From positions 2,356,001 to 2,420,000 of the forward strand of contig NZ_CP031946.1 of NCBI RefSeq assembly GCF_003443535.1: 64,000 bases of DNA, written 5' to 3'. This DNA is from Ruegeria sp. AD91A. Lineage in GTDB: Bacteria; Pseudomonadota; Alphaproteobacteria; Rhodobacterales; Rhodobacteraceae. A program made the position numbers and the translations under genes. Shown here piece after piece: positions 44,147 to 53,521 of this stretch; position 1 is the first letter of the stretch; every line of letters starts with the position of its first letter. Under the pieces are notes generated by a model. That model saw only the letters and a list, made by a program, of their open reading frames with translations, made no database searches and was not told the origin of the DNA.

Positions 44147-46909
44147 ATGGCGCCTGAAGGCGCTCTGATTTGCCCAGCCGAAAACATCTTTGACAGCGTC
44201 AGCGTCAATGATGCGCTGGCTATGGCCTTCGAGACCTGCTCTGACAACAGCGAAATGCGCTCTGAAACAGTGCGCATTCTGCGCGACGCTCAGAAAGCTG
44301 GTCGCAAAGCTATTGCCGATGCCTTCAGCGAGCATCCGTTTGACGCGCGCGCGCTGACACGTTCTTATACCTTCCTGACGGACCAACTGGTCGGAACTGC
44401 AATGCTGGTCTCCAGCACACGCCTGCATCCGATTGCGACGCCAACTCAGGGTGAAAAGATCGCTGTTCTGGCCGTTGGAGGTTACGGGCGCGGTGAAATG
44501 GCACCGTCTTCCGATGTCGATCTGCTGTTTCTCACACCGTACAAAATTACGGCCTGGGCCGAGAGCGTTATCGAATCGATGCTGTATATACTGTGGGATC
44601 TGCGGTTGAAGGTCGGGCATTCGTCACGCACGATCAAAGACTGCCTCCGGCTGGGGACCGAGGATTTCACAATCCGTACGGCAATGCTGGAGCAACGCTA
44701 TCTGGCGGGTGACAAGGCGCTGGCCGACGAGCTTGAGCGGCGGCTGAAAACCGACCTGTTCAAGGGAACCGAACGGGAATTCATCGAAGCCAAGCTGAAT
44801 GAACGAGATGAGCGGCACCTGAAACAAGGGGAACGATACAAGGTCGAACCCAACGTGAAAGAAGGCAAAGGGGGGTTGCGCGACCTCCAATCCCTCTACT
44901 GGATTGCAAAGTACATCTACGGCGTTCAGGACGTGGCCGAGCTTGTGCCTTTGGGTCTGTTCACCCCGGAAGAATTCAATACCTTCGTTCAGGCCGAAGA
45001 GTTCCTTTGGGCTGTTCGTTCGCATTTGCATCTGGTGACAGGCCGCGCCACCGAACAGCTGACCTTTGACATGCAGGTCGATGTCGCGGCGCGCATGGGC
45101 TATGAGGATCGCGCCGGTCGCCGTGCGGTCGAAGTATTCATGCAACGCTATTTTCGCGAAGCCACACGTGTGGGCGAGTTGACGCGGATTTTTCTGACAA
45201 AGCTTGAGGCGCTGCACGTGAAAGGCGCGCCATTGCTGGAGCGCATTTTCCGCAAACGCCGGCGGGTCAAAGCCGGATACAAGGTTGTTCACGGCCGTTT
45301 GGACGTAGCAGACCCTGACAAATTTCTGTCCGACAAAGTGAACCTTCTGCGCTTGTTCGAAGAAGGTTTGCGAACAGCAATGCTGATCCATCCGGATGCC
45401 ATGCGTCTGGTGGCGGCAAATCTGCATCTGATCGACGACGAAATGCGCAACGACAAAGAGGCGCGGCGCATCTTTCTGGACTTGATGCTGAAACACGGCA
45501 ATCCAGAACGCGCTTTGCGGCGGATGAACGAACTGGGTGTACTCTCCGCTTTCCTGCCCGAGTTCGAGCCCATCGTGGCAATGATGCAGTTCAACATGTA
45601 CCACAGCTATACGGTGGACGAGCATACCATCCAGTGCATCGTGAATCTGGCCCAGATAGAACGCGGAGAGTTGATTGAATCCCTGCCTCTTGCTTCGTCG
45701 ATTCTGGAAGGCGGGGTCAATCGTAAGGTTCTGTATGTCGCCCTTTTGCTGCATGATATCGCCAAAGGACGACCCGAAGATCACTCGATCCTTGGGGCAC
45801 AGATCGCGCGCAAGGTCGCGCCACGATTGGGTCTGAACAAAGCGGATACGGAGACGGTGGAATGGCTGGTGCGCTATCACCTGCTCATGTCCGACATGGC
45901 ACAGAAACGCGACATTTCGGACCCCCGCACAGTGCGTGATTTTGCCAAAGCAGTCCAAACAGTCAAACGACTGGACCTGTTGACCGTTCTGACCGTCTGC
46001 GACATTCGCGGTGTAGGGCCGAATACTTGGAACAATTGGAAAGCCACGCTGCTGCGTGCCCTTCACGCTGAAACCAAGCGCGCGCTGGAAACCGGGATGG
46101 AGGACCTCAACCGCGCCAATCGCGGGGCCGAGGCAAAAAAAGCCCTGCGCACCGAACTGGCAGCCTGGTCCAAGGCCGACCTCAAATCCGAGACAGGACG
46201 TCACTACGACCCGTATTGGCAGGGTCTTAATCTGGCTTCACACGTCGAGTTTGCGAACATGCTGCGCGCGCTGGAACAAAGCGGCGACCCCGGCGCGATG
46301 GAGATCCGCCTTCAGCCGGACGAGGATCGCGACGCAACGCGAGCCTGTTTCGCGATGGGCGATCACCCCGGTATTTTTGCGCGCATCGCCGGCGCGCTGG
46401 CCCTGGTCGGCGCGAATGTTGTGGATGCTCGCAGCTATACCACCAAAGACGGCTACGTCACCGATGCCTTCTGGATTCAGGACGCAGAGGGACACCCGTT
46501 TGAAGCCTCGCGCCTGCCACGTCTAACGCAGATGATTCACAAGACACTGCGCGGCGAAGTGGTGGCAAAAGAGGCGTTGAAATCACGCGACAAGATCAAG
46601 AAACGCGAGCGTGCCTTCAACGTTCCGACGCATATCACCTTCGACAACGACGGTTCTGAAATATACACGATCATCGAAGTGGACACCCGCGACCGGCCGG
46701 GCCTGCTGTTTGATCTGACCCGGACCCTCGCCGCCGCGAATGTTTATATCGCCAATGCGGTGATCGCGACCTATGGCGAACAGGTGGTCGATACGTTTTA
46801 CGTCAAGGATATGTTCGGCTTGAAGTACCATTCGGAAAGCAAGCAACGTGGGCTTGAGGCCAAGCTGCGCAAGGCAATCACCGAAGGCGCAGAGCGTGCG
46901 GCGTCATGA
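44147..46909 (+). CDS. glnD: PII uridylyltransferase/uridylyl-removing enzyme
   Basis: Nitrogen-status sensor that uridylylates PII proteins, 920 residues from the ATG at 44147. The nucleotidyltransferase domain has GGYGRGEMAPSSDVDLLFL, the HD domain has LLLHDIAKGRPEDHS, and two C-terminal ACT domains start near DHPGIFARIAGALAL and TRDRPGLLFDLTRTL. The frame is open from a TTG at 44090 inside the lipoprotein gene, and GTG at 44141 is also possible, so the exact start is uncertain. The end overlaps murJ (ATGA). Confidence 0.95.
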   Translation: MAPEGALICPAENIFDSVSVNDALAMAFETCSDNSEMRSETVRILRDAQKAGRKAIADAFSEHPFDARALTRSYTFLTDQLVGTAMLVSSTRLHPIATPTQGEKIAVLAVGGYGRGEMAPSSDVDLLFLTPYKITAWAESVIESMLYILWDLRLKVGHSSRTIKDCLRLGTEDFTIRTAMLEQRYLAGDKALADELERRLKTDLFKGTEREFIEAKLNERDERHLKQGERYKVEPNVKEGKGGLRDLQSLYWIAKYIYGVQDVAELVPLGLFTPEEFNTFVQAEEFLWAVRSHLHLVTGRATEQLTFDMQVDVAARMGYEDRAGRRAVEVFMQRYFREATRVGELTRIFLTKLEALHVKGAPLLERIFRKRRRVKAGYKVVHGRLDVADPDKFLSDKVNLLRLFEEGLRTAMLIHPDAMRLVAANLHLIDDEMRNDKEARRIFLDLMLKHGNPERALRRMNELGVLSAFLPEFEPIVAMMQFNMYHSYTVDEHTIQCIVNLAQIERGELIESLPLASSILEGGVNRKVLYVALLLHDIAKGRPEDHSILGAQIARKVAPRLGLNKADTETVEWLVRYHLLMSDMAQKRDISDPRTVRDFAKAVQTVKRLDLLTVLTVCDIRGVGPNTWNNWKATLLRALHAETKRALETGMEDLNRANRGAEAKKALRTELAAWSKADLKSETGRHYDPYWQGLNLASHVEFANMLRALEQSGDPGAMEIRLQPDEDRDATRACFAMGDHPGIFARIAGALALVGANVVDARSYTTKDGYVTDAFWIQDAEGHPFEASRLPRLTQMIHKTLRGEVVAKEALKSRDKIKKRERAFNVPTHITFDNDGSEIYTIIEVDTRDRPGLLFDLTRTLAAANVYIANAVIATYGEQVVDTFYVKDMFGLKYHSESKQRGLEAKLRKAITEGAERAAS

Positions 46910-48447
46910 AGCAAATACGCTTGGTCTCGGGCCTGTTCACGGTCGGCTTCTGGACGCTGGCCAGTCGTATACTGGGGTTCCTGCGGGAAATACTGTTGAC
47001 CGCCTTCATCGGTCCCGGGCCGGTGATGGATGCTTTTGTCGCGGCCTTTCGCCTGCCGAACATGTTTCGCCGCTTTTTTGCCGAAGGCGCGTTTAACGCC
47101 GCCTTTGTGCCCATGTTCTCGAAACGGCTGGAAGCGGATGAGAATCCTCAGGGCTTTGCACAGGATGCGTTCAACCTTTTGGCCCTGGCTGTTCTGGCAC
47201 TGGTCGGGCTGGCCATGGTCTTCATGCCCGGCCTGGTGTGGCTGACAGCCGAAGGGTTTTATGGTGATGAACGGTTCGATCTGGCCGTGGACTACGGCTA
47301 TGTCGTGTTCCCATATATCCTTTTCATGTCCTTGGCGGCCCTGTTCTCGGGCGTATTGAACGCAACCGGCAGGTTCGCCGCAGCCGCAGCAGCACCTGTC
47401 TTGCTGAACATTTTTGCCTGCACCGCGCTGATCGCCGGGGCCATGTCCGGCGGCGAGGTGATACGATGGCTGATCTCGGTCATTCCGGTTGCTGGTGTCG
47501 CGCAGTTGGCACTGGTCTGGGTAGCGACCGAGCGTGCCGGTATCCGCATACGCCCCGACCTGCCCCACCTGACGCCCGAGATGCGCAGAATGGTCCGCAT
47601 CGCGGTTCCGGCCGCTCTGGCCATGGGGGTTACTCAGGTCAATCTGGTGGTCGGGCAATTGGTGGCGTCCAAAACTGAAAAAGCCGTGAGTTGGCTGTTT
47701 GCCGCGGATCGCCTGTACCAACTGCCTTTGGGCGTCGTCGGAATCGCCATTGGCATTGTCCTGCTGCCCGACCTGTCCCGCCGCCTGCGCGCCGACGACA
47801 AGGAAGGCGCCCGCAACGCGTTTTCCCGCGCCGGGGAATTCATGCTGCTGTTGACACTGCCCTCGACCGTGGCGTTCCTGATCATCCCGAACCCGCTGGT
47901 TTCGGTACTTTTCGAAAGGGGACAGTTCAGCCCCGAGGATACCGCTGCGACAGCGCTGGCGGTCGCGATCTATGGCATCGGTCTGCCTGCATTCATGCTG
48001 CAAAAATTGCTGCAACCGCTTTTCTTCGCGCGTGAAGATACGCGTTCTCCGTTCCGCTACGCAATGGTTGCAATGGTGGTGAACGCGGCACTGGCGTTTG
48101 GCCTGTTTCCGCTGGTGGGCTGGATCGCCCCTGCGATTGCTGCGTCAACTGCCGGCTGGGCAATGGTGGTTCTGCTGGCGCTCGGCGCACGCCGCATGGG
48201 CGAGGAAGCGCGTTTCGATGACCGGTTCAGGAAACGTGCGGGCCGGATCGTTCTGGCCTCGGTCGGGATGGGAGTGGTCTTGTTCGCAGCGACCCACTTT
48301 TATGGTTGGACGCTGGACATTCCCGGCTGGCGCTATCTTGCGCTTTTGATCCTGATCGTGGTCGCCGCCGTCTCGTATCTCTGTCTTGGTCATGTCTTGG
48401 GCGCATTCAAACTGTCAGAATTCAAACGCGCCTTACGCCGGTCCTGA
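46906..48447 (+). CDS. murJ: Lipid II flippase MurJ
   Basis: MOP-superfamily flippase of 513 residues with about fourteen membrane helices. Family markers are the N-terminal ASRILGFLREILLTAFIGPGPVMDAFVAAFRLPNMFRRFFAEGAFNAAFVPMF and the later VLFERGQFSPEDT. It overlaps the glnD stop. The pairing glnD-murJ recurs in alphaproteobacteria and links nitrogen sensing to envelope synthesis only by cotranscription. It abuts the convergent rhomboid-fold gene. Confidence 0.96.
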   Translation: MKQIRLVSGLFTVGFWTLASRILGFLREILLTAFIGPGPVMDAFVAAFRLPNMFRRFFAEGAFNAAFVPMFSKRLEADENPQGFAQDAFNLLALAVLALVGLAMVFMPGLVWLTAEGFYGDERFDLAVDYGYVVFPYILFMSLAALFSGVLNATGRFAAAAAAPVLLNIFACTALIAGAMSGGEVIRWLISVIPVAGVAQLALVWVATERAGIRIRPDLPHLTPEMRRMVRIAVPAALAMGVTQVNLVVGQLVASKTEKAVSWLFAADRLYQLPLGVVGIAIGIVLLPDLSRRLRADDKEGARNAFSRAGEFMLLLTLPSTVAFLIIPNPLVSVLFERGQFSPEDTAATALAVAIYGIGLPAFMLQKLLQPLFFAREDTRSPFRYAMVAMVVNAALAFGLFPLVGWIAPAIAASTAGWAMVVLLALGARRMGEEARFDDRFRKRAGRIVLASVGMGVVLFAATHFYGWTLDIPGWRYLALLILIVVAAVSYLCLGHVLGAFKLSEFKRALRRS

Positions 48448-49134
48448 TTAATCGCGGCGGATGCGCCCGACGATCCGGGCCCAGGCTCCGGGTGCCAACA
48501 AAAAAGACATGCCAAAGCCCGTGACAAACCCGCCCAGATCGGCAACCCATTCAGCGTTGCCGCCGAAGATCAGACCAAACAGGAACTGAATGCCCATAAG
48601 GACGGCGATCAGCTGAAACGCCTTCGCCTGATTTGCCCCTACAAGCGACAATTTGCGCCACAACAACCAGGTGAATGCTCCGATCAGCCCGTAAACAGGT
48701 GGGAACCCTCCGATCAGGGGATAGCGTGGATCAAGGAGAACGGCATAGGTCAACGCACCGCCAATCCCCGAGACGACGAAGATCAGCAGCATGGGAAAGC
48801 CCCCGAATACCTCTCCGACCATCTTGCCCATCGCCAACACAAAGACACAGACAAAAATCGCCTGCGTGAAATTGGCTGAGACAAAGGGATAGGTCACGAA
48901 CCGGATCACATGGTCGAACGGCCAACGCCCGTTCAGTACCATCCAGTCGAAAATATCCGCCGAGAAGGAATAGTGCTGAATCGCGTCCAGGCGCCAGCCG
49001 ACTGCCGCTGGCCCCCCGACCAGCCCCCGCGCGCCCAGCGTGAAGACAAGCTCAATGCCGATGATGAACAGAACCAGCGCCACCACGACCGGTGGAAGGG
49101 GGTTCACAGGCGGTGTGTAATGTGCACTGCTCAT
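48448..49134 (-). CDS. Rhomboid-fold membrane protein, apparently catalytically inactive
   Basis: 228 residues with about six membrane helices of rhomboid arrangement. The active-site loop that should read GxSGxxYG reads G142-G-F-P-P-V-Y-G-L-I-G-A, so the nucleophile Ser aligns with F144. In the helix with HxGG the sequence is WVADLGGFVTG, Asp199 replacing the catalytic His. Both dyad residues are therefore missing, and it should be a pseudoprotease. It lies tail-to-tail with murJ and divergent from trpS. Confidence 0.82.
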   Translation of the reverse strand: MSSAHYTPPVNPLPPVVVALVLFIIGIELVFTLGARGLVGGPAAVGWRLDAIQHYSFSADIFDWMVLNGRWPFDHVIRFVTYPFVSANFTQAIFVCVFVLAMGKMVGEVFGGFPMLLIFVVSGIGGALTYAVLLDPRYPLIGGFPPVYGLIGAFTWLLWRKLSLVGANQAKAFQLIAVLMGIQFLFGLIFGGNAEWVADLGGFVTGFGMSFLLAPGAWARIVGRIRRD

Positions 49135-49220
49135 TGGGCTGGCCTTTCGCGGCTGTTGACGTCCCTTTGCCTCATGGGTAAGCGACGGAGGCTGATTTTT
49201 CCAGACAGGAGTTCCCTTTG

Positions 49221-50249
49221 ATGACCGAGACCCAGTTCACGCCGCGCGTGTTTTCCGGCGCACAGCCTTCGGGCAACCTGCACCTCGGCAATTATCTCGG
49301 TGCGCTTCGGAACTGGGTGAGAATGCAAAGCGAGGAATTTGAAACCATCTATTGCATGGTCGATCTTCATGCAATCACAGTCTGGCAAGACCCAACCGAG
49401 TTGCAGCATGCAACGCGGGAGCTTTGTGCCGGTTACATCGCTTCTGGTCTAAACCCTGAGAAATCGATTTTGTTCAATCAAAGCCAGGTGCCGGAACACG
49501 CGCAACTGGCTTGGATATTCAACTGTGTTGCGCGTATGGGTTGGATGCAGCGCATGACCCAGTGGAAGGACAAGGCCGGCAAGAACCAGCAGAACGCTTC
49601 GCTTGGCTTGTTTGCCTACCCTGCCCTAATGGCAGCCGACATTCTGATCTATCATGCAACCCATGTGCCGGTCGGTGAAGATCAGAAACAGCATCTTGAG
49701 CTGACCCGGGACATCGCCATCAAATTCAACAACGATTTCGGCGTCGATTTCTTCCCTATCACCGAGCCGGTGATCGAAGGTGCGGCCACCCGCGTCATGA
49801 GCCTGCGGGACGGGTCCAAGAAGATGTCGAAATCCGATCCATCGGATATGAGCCGGATCAACCTGACTGATGACGCCGAAGCGATTGCCAAGAAAATTCG
49901 CAAAGCCAAGACCGACCCCGATGCCCTGCCGTCAGAAATCGAAGGGCTGGAGGACCGCCCAGAAGCGCGTAACCTGGTCAATATCTACGCGGCCCTGAAC
50001 GATCAAAGCATCGAGCAGGTTCTGGCCGATGTTGGCGGCATGCAGTTCGGTGACTTCAAACCGATGCTGGCCGATCTGGCAGTGGCGAAACTGGCCCCGA
50101 TCTCGACCGAAATGTCACGTCTGATGGGGGATCAGGCCGAGATTGACGGGATTCTGGCCCGTGGTGCTGAGCGCGCCCGCGAGATCGCGGCTCCGATCCT
50201 GCAAAAGACCTACGAAATCGTAGGCATGGTCGGACCTGCATCACGCTGA
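49221..50249 (+). CDS. trpS: Tryptophanyl-tRNA synthetase
   Basis: Class I synthetase of 342 residues. The HIGH equivalent is in [16 protein letters not shown], with GNLHLGN covering the ATP site, and the KMSKS motif is exact ([14 protein letters not shown]). AGGAG is placed nine bases before the ATG at 49221; a TTG one codon earlier is less likely. TTGACG at 49156 is a possible -35 but its -10 is poor. Confidence 0.97.
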   Translation: MTETQFTPRVFSGAQPSGNLHLGNYLGALRNWVRMQSEEFETIYCMVDLHAITVWQDPTELQHATRELCAGYIASGLNPEKSILFNQSQVPEHAQLAWIFNCVARMGWMQRMTQWKDKAGKNQQNASLGLFAYPALMAADILIYHATHVPVGEDQKQHLELTRDIAIKFNNDFGVDFFPITEPVIEGAATRVMSLRDGSKKMSKSDPSDMSRINLTDDAEAIAKKIRKAKTDPDALPSEIEGLEDRPEARNLVNIYAALNDQSIEQVLADVGGMQFGDFKPMLADLAVAKLAPISTEMSRLMGDQAEIDGILARGAERAREIAAPILQKTYEIVGMVGPASR

Positions 50250-50308
50250 TTGCACTGGACCTTCGCCTGACGCCCTCCTAGGGTTTGCCTGAATCAAAGG
50301 AGGGCGTC

Positions 50309-51172
50309 ATGGCAACCGGCACGAACATCCGGACCTATTTTCAAGGCCAATGGCATGAGGGGGATGCACCCATCATGCGCGCGGCGGATCATGGCGCTTG
50401 GCTGGGATCTTCTGTCTTTGACGGCGCGCGGTATTTTGACGGGGTCTCTCCCGATCTGGCGGCCCATTGCGCACGGGTGAACCGGTCTGCCGAAGCCTTG
50501 ATGCTGACGCCGACAATGACGACCGAGCAGATGGTCGAGTTGGTGCGCGAAGGGTTGCGGGCTTACAACCCGGATGCAGCCGTCTACATCCGCCCGATGT
50601 ATTGGGGGATCGACGGCGACAGCACGGCCATAGTCCCGCAGGAAAACAGCACCGGTTTTGCTATCTGCCTGGAAGAAATCCCAATGGCGCCCGAAACCGC
50701 GTCGGCCACTCTGTCAACAACGCGCTTCCGCCGCCCGGTTCTGGAAAGCGCGGTCGTAAACGCCAAGGCAGGGTGCCTTTACCCCAACAACGCCCGCATG
50801 CTGCAAGAGGCGCGCTCGAAAGGTTTTTCCAACGCTTTGGTAGCTGATGCGATGGGACATGTGGCCGAAACGGCAACGGCCAACATCTTTATGGTAAAGG
50901 ATGGCGAAATCTTTACACCGATCCCGAACGGAACCTTCCTGGCTGGCATTACGCGAGCACGGCATATCAAAAACCTGCGCGAAGATGGTGTGACGGTCCA
51001 CGAAACGGTTCTGAGCTTCGAGGATTTTCATGAAGCCGACGAGGTCTTCATGTCCGGCAACATGAGTAAGGTCACACCGGTAACCGCCTTGGAAGACACG
51101 CAATTTCAGGTCGGCCCTATTGCCCGCCGTGCCCGCGCGCTCTATTGGGATTGGGCTGCAAGCGAACGCTAG
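50309..51172 (+). CDS. ilvE: Branched-chain amino acid aminotransferase (class IV)
   Basis: PLP-dependent fold type IV aminotransferase of 287 residues. It has DHGAWLGSSVFDGARYF at the N-terminus, the PLP Lys in VVNAKAGCLYPNNARML, and the cofactor-binding HVAETATANIFMV and MSGNMSKVTPVTA. AAGGAGGG precedes the ATG at 50309; the upstream in-frame start is not supported. Class IV members also include D-amino acid transaminases, but motif wording favours IlvE. It would supply the last step for the leucine made via leuA. Confidence 0.85.
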   Translation: MATGTNIRTYFQGQWHEGDAPIMRAADHGAWLGSSVFDGARYFDGVSPDLAAHCARVNRSAEALMLTPTMTTEQMVELVREGLRAYNPDAAVYIRPMYWGIDGDSTAIVPQENSTGFAICLEEIPMAPETASATLSTTRFRRPVLESAVVNAKAGCLYPNNARMLQEARSKGFSNALVADAMGHVAETATANIFMVKDGEIFTPIPNGTFLAGITRARHIKNLREDGVTVHETVLSFEDFHEADEVFMSGNMSKVTPVTALEDTQFQVGPIARRARALYWDWAASER

Positions 51173-51196
51173 CATAGCGCTTATGACGTGTCCGAG

Positions 51197-51225
51197 TTGC
51201 CAGCACGCGATCGCTCGGGCATGAT
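51197..51225 (+). promoter_or_regulatory. Candidate promoter of the usp gene
   Basis: TTGCCA (51197-51202) and CATGAT (51220-51225) are separated by 17 bases, giving a start near 51232, 18 bases before the usp ATG. Confidence 0.33.
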
Positions 51226-51249
51226 CCCTTAAAATTGAAGAGGATACCC

Positions 51250-51705
51250 ATGCGTAAGTTCCTAGTTGTTCTGGATGACAGCCGCGAATGCCTGAACGCA
51301 ATGCGGTTTGCCGCGATGCGAGCTGCCCATACCGGTGGTGGTGTAACAGTCCTTTCTGTCATCCCGCCTGACGAGTTCAACCATTGGATCGGCGTGGCTG
51401 AAACCATGCGTGAAGAAGCCCGCGAACGTATCCACGCGCATTTCGAGGTGTTTGCCAAATGGATGCGGGACAAACAGAATGTGGAACCCGAACTGGCCAT
51501 TCGCGAAGGTGATCCCGTTACGCAGATCATCGAGCATGTTCAATCCGATCCTGAGATTGGTGTTCTTGTCCTTGGAGCGGGTACCGACAAGAAGGGCCCC
51601 GGCCCGTTGGTAACTCAACTGACAAAGAATTCAGGCAGCCTGCCGATTCCGATCACGATTGTTCCAGGTGATCTGAGCAAAGAGAAACTGGAAGAAATCA
51701 CCTGA
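51250..51705 (+). CDS. Universal stress protein (UspA family)
   Basis: 151-residue single Usp domain. The first strand is KFLVVLDDSRECLNAMRFAA, and an ATP-binding-like loop GAGTDKKGPGPLVTQLTKNSGSLPIPITIVPG follows near the C-terminus, approximating the G-2x-G-9x-G(S/T) motif. AGAGGA precedes the ATG at 51250. The 3' neighbour begins 10 bases later and may be cotranscribed. Confidence 0.88.
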   Translation: MRKFLVVLDDSRECLNAMRFAAMRAAHTGGGVTVLSVIPPDEFNHWIGVAETMREEARERIHAHFEVFAKWMRDKQNVEPELAIREGDPVTQIIEHVQSDPEIGVLVLGAGTDKKGPGPLVTQLTKNSGSLPIPITIVPGDLSKEKLEEIT

Positions 51706-51714
51706 GGGGCGGCA

Positions 51715-52308
51715 ATGGCGAAGACAGTACAGTTCTGGTTCGAATTCGCCTCGACCTATTCCTACCTCAGCGCAATGCGGATCGAAGCGGCCGCAGAAGA
51801 AATGGGCGTTGCCGTAGAATGGCACCCTTTCTTGCTGGGTCCGATTTTCGCGGATCAGGGTTGGCGCACCTCACCTTTCAACCTGTATCCGGCCAAGGGG
51901 CGGTACATGTGGCGCGATATGGAACGTCTGTGTGAAGCGCGGGGACTGCCTTTTTCAAAGCCTGATCCGTTTCCGCAGAATTCGCTCAAGGCAGCGCGTC
52001 TGGTTCTGGCCATTGAAGATCACAAGGAACGGGCGGCGTTTGTCCGGGCTGTCTACAGCGCCGAATTCGGCGCCAGGCAGAATATCTCAGAGGACAGCGT
52101 TCTGACCTCCTGTCTCAGCGAGGCAGGGTTGTGCAGCAGCTTGATGAACCGCGCAGGGGACACGGACATAAAAGAGGCCCTGTTCGAACAATCTGCCCGT
52201 GCCAAGGTGCTTGGCCTGTTTGGTGCACCAAGTTTTCTGGCCGGGGGGGAGTTGTTCTGGGGCGATGACCGTCTGGATGACGCACTTGAATACGCCTCGA
52301 CAATTTAG
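51715..52308 (+). CDS. 2-hydroxychromene-2-carboxylate isomerase-like (DsbA fold)
   Basis: 197 residues of the NahD/kappa-GST class in the DSBA superfamily. The start MAKTVQFWFEFASTYSYLSAMRIE contains the catalytic Ser in the FxFxSxYSY pattern, used with glutathione; GLFGAPSFLAGGELFWGDDRLD is the conserved C-terminus. It could isomerise aromatic catabolites or act as another glutathione-dependent enzyme. No aromatic degradation genes are near, so the substrate is open. GAGG lies upstream of the ATG. Confidence 0.88.
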   Translation: MAKTVQFWFEFASTYSYLSAMRIEAAAEEMGVAVEWHPFLLGPIFADQGWRTSPFNLYPAKGRYMWRDMERLCEARGLPFSKPDPFPQNSLKAARLVLAIEDHKERAAFVRAVYSAEFGARQNISEDSVLTSCLSEAGLCSSLMNRAGDTDIKEALFEQSARAKVLGLFGAPSFLAGGELFWGDDRLDDALEYASTI

Positions 52309-52322
52309 AATCGTTCCAAATC

Positions 52323-52351
52323 TTGACTTCCAGTACGCCTGCGCGCATATC
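52323..52351 (+). promoter_or_regulatory. Candidate promoter of the nfu-tsaB-rimI operon
   Basis: TTGACT (52323-52328) and CATATC (52346-52351) are separated by 17 bases, about 27 bases before the nfu ATG. Confidence 0.4.
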
Positions 52352-52377
52352 AGAAGCACATCAGACGGAGCGCCCTC

Positions 52378-52941
52378 ATGTTCATCCAGACCGAATCCAC
52401 CCCCAATCCGGCCACGTTGAAATTCCTGCCCGGCCAAACGGTGCTGGAAGCTGGAACAGCGGATTTCCCAACTGCGGAAGCGGGCGAAAAATCCCCGCTG
52501 GCCAAGCGCATATTTGCAGTCAACGGTGTGACCGGCGTGTTCTTTGGCAATGATTTTGTCACCGTTACCAAAACGGACGACGTTCAGTGGGATCACATTA
52601 AACCGGCCATTCTTGGTGCGGTGATGGAGCATTATCAATCCGGCCAACCCGTTGTGGGCGCAGATGCCGCCGGAGCATCAGGCCATGCCGAGCACTCTGG
52701 CGAAGACGCTGAAATCGTAAACCAGATCAAGGATTTGCTGGACAGTCGCGTACGCCCTGCAGTGGCTCAGGATGGGGGAGACATCACGTTCCACGGTTTT
52801 GATCGCGGCGTGGTCTATCTGCACATGCAGGGGGCCTGCGCAGGCTGCCCGTCTTCGACATTGACCCTGAAGATGGGTATCGAAAACCTTCTGCGCCATT
52901 ACATTCCGGAAGTGACCGAGGTTCGCCCTGTTGCCGTCTAA
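52378..52941 (+). CDS. Fe-S cluster carrier, Nfu (NifU C-terminal) family
   Basis: 187-residue Fe-S scaffold or carrier. The N-terminal Nfu_N domain starts MFIQTESTPNPATLKFLPG. A linker rich in Ala and Gly (about 85-105) leads to the NifU C-terminal domain with the cluster-binding CAGCPSS motif and TLKMGIENLLRHYIPEV. GGAG precedes the ATG. Its last bases overlap tsaB, placing iron-sulfur delivery beside tRNA modification. Confidence 0.93.
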   Translation: MFIQTESTPNPATLKFLPGQTVLEAGTADFPTAEAGEKSPLAKRIFAVNGVTGVFFGNDFVTVTKTDDVQWDHIKPAILGAVMEHYQSGQPVVGADAAGASGHAEHSGEDAEIVNQIKDLLDSRVRPAVAQDGGDITFHGFDRGVVYLHMQGACAGCPSSTLTLKMGIENLLRHYIPEVTEVRPVAV

Positions 52942-53521
52942 CCCGACGATTCTGGCGTTTGACACATCGGCCGCGCATTGCGCGGCCGCTTTGTTGCGCG
53001 ATGGCAAGATCGTGACGTCCCGTGCCGAAGCAATGTCTCGCGGCCAGGCCGAGCGATTGATTCCGCTGTTGGAAGACGTTCTGGCAGAAACCGGATGTGA
53101 TTGGGCTGGTCTGGACGCAATCGGCGTTGGGATAGGGCCCGGTAATTTCACCGGCATCCGCATTTCGGTCTCGGCCGCGCGGGGTCTTGCGCTTGGGCTT
53201 GAAATCCCTGCGGTCGGGGTTTCCGGTTTCGATGCCCTGCGTGAGCTGGCGGAAGAAGGGCAGATACCGGCGATCCCTGCCCCGCGCGACCAGGTTTATG
53301 TGAAAATGCCCGGTGCCGATCCTTGTCTTTTGCCCAGGGCCGAAGCAGAACTTGGCGGGCCGTTGTTTTCCTGCTCTGACCCAGCCTTGCAGGCACAAGC
53401 CATCGCCCTTCTGTCCGCGCAGCGCTGGGACAGTGTCAGTTCGCCTCCGGCACCTTTATACGTGAGGCCTGCGGACGCGGCCCCTTCCCGCGATACACCC
53501 CCTGTACTGCTGGACAAATGA
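52931..53521 (+). CDS. tsaB: tRNA threonylcarbamoyladenosine synthesis protein TsaB
   Basis: Actin-like-fold partner of TsaD for t6A37 tRNA modification, 196 residues. It shows ILAFDTSAAHCAAALL, then IGVGIGPGNFTGIRISVSAARGLALG, the TsaB fingerprint. The start is TTG at 52931, inside the nfu end; no ATG or GTG is available before the homology. The C-terminus overlaps the next gene (ATGA). Other Tsa genes are not in the window. Confidence 0.92.
   Translation: MPSNPTILAFDTSAAHCAAALLRDGKIVTSRAEAMSRGQAERLIPLLEDVLAETGCDWAGLDAIGVGIGPGNFTGIRISVSAARGLALGLEIPAVGVSGFDALRELAEEGQIPAIPAPRDQVYVKMPGADPCLLPRAEAELGGPLFSCSDPALQAQAIALLSAQRWDSVSSPPAPLYVRPADAAPSRDTPPVLLDK

Noticed and set aside
44624..46204. 526-codon open frame antisense to glnD
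   Set aside because: Shadow of a GC-rich coding gene; rich in His, Gln and Cys without domains.
46798..48015. 405-codon open frame antisense to murJ
   Set aside because: Gln/Gly/Arg-rich shadow frame with no recognisable fold; murJ on the other strand is unambiguous.
49156..49184. TTGACG-17-TAAGCG as a trpS promoter
   Set aside because: The -10 matches TATAAT at too few positions to list.
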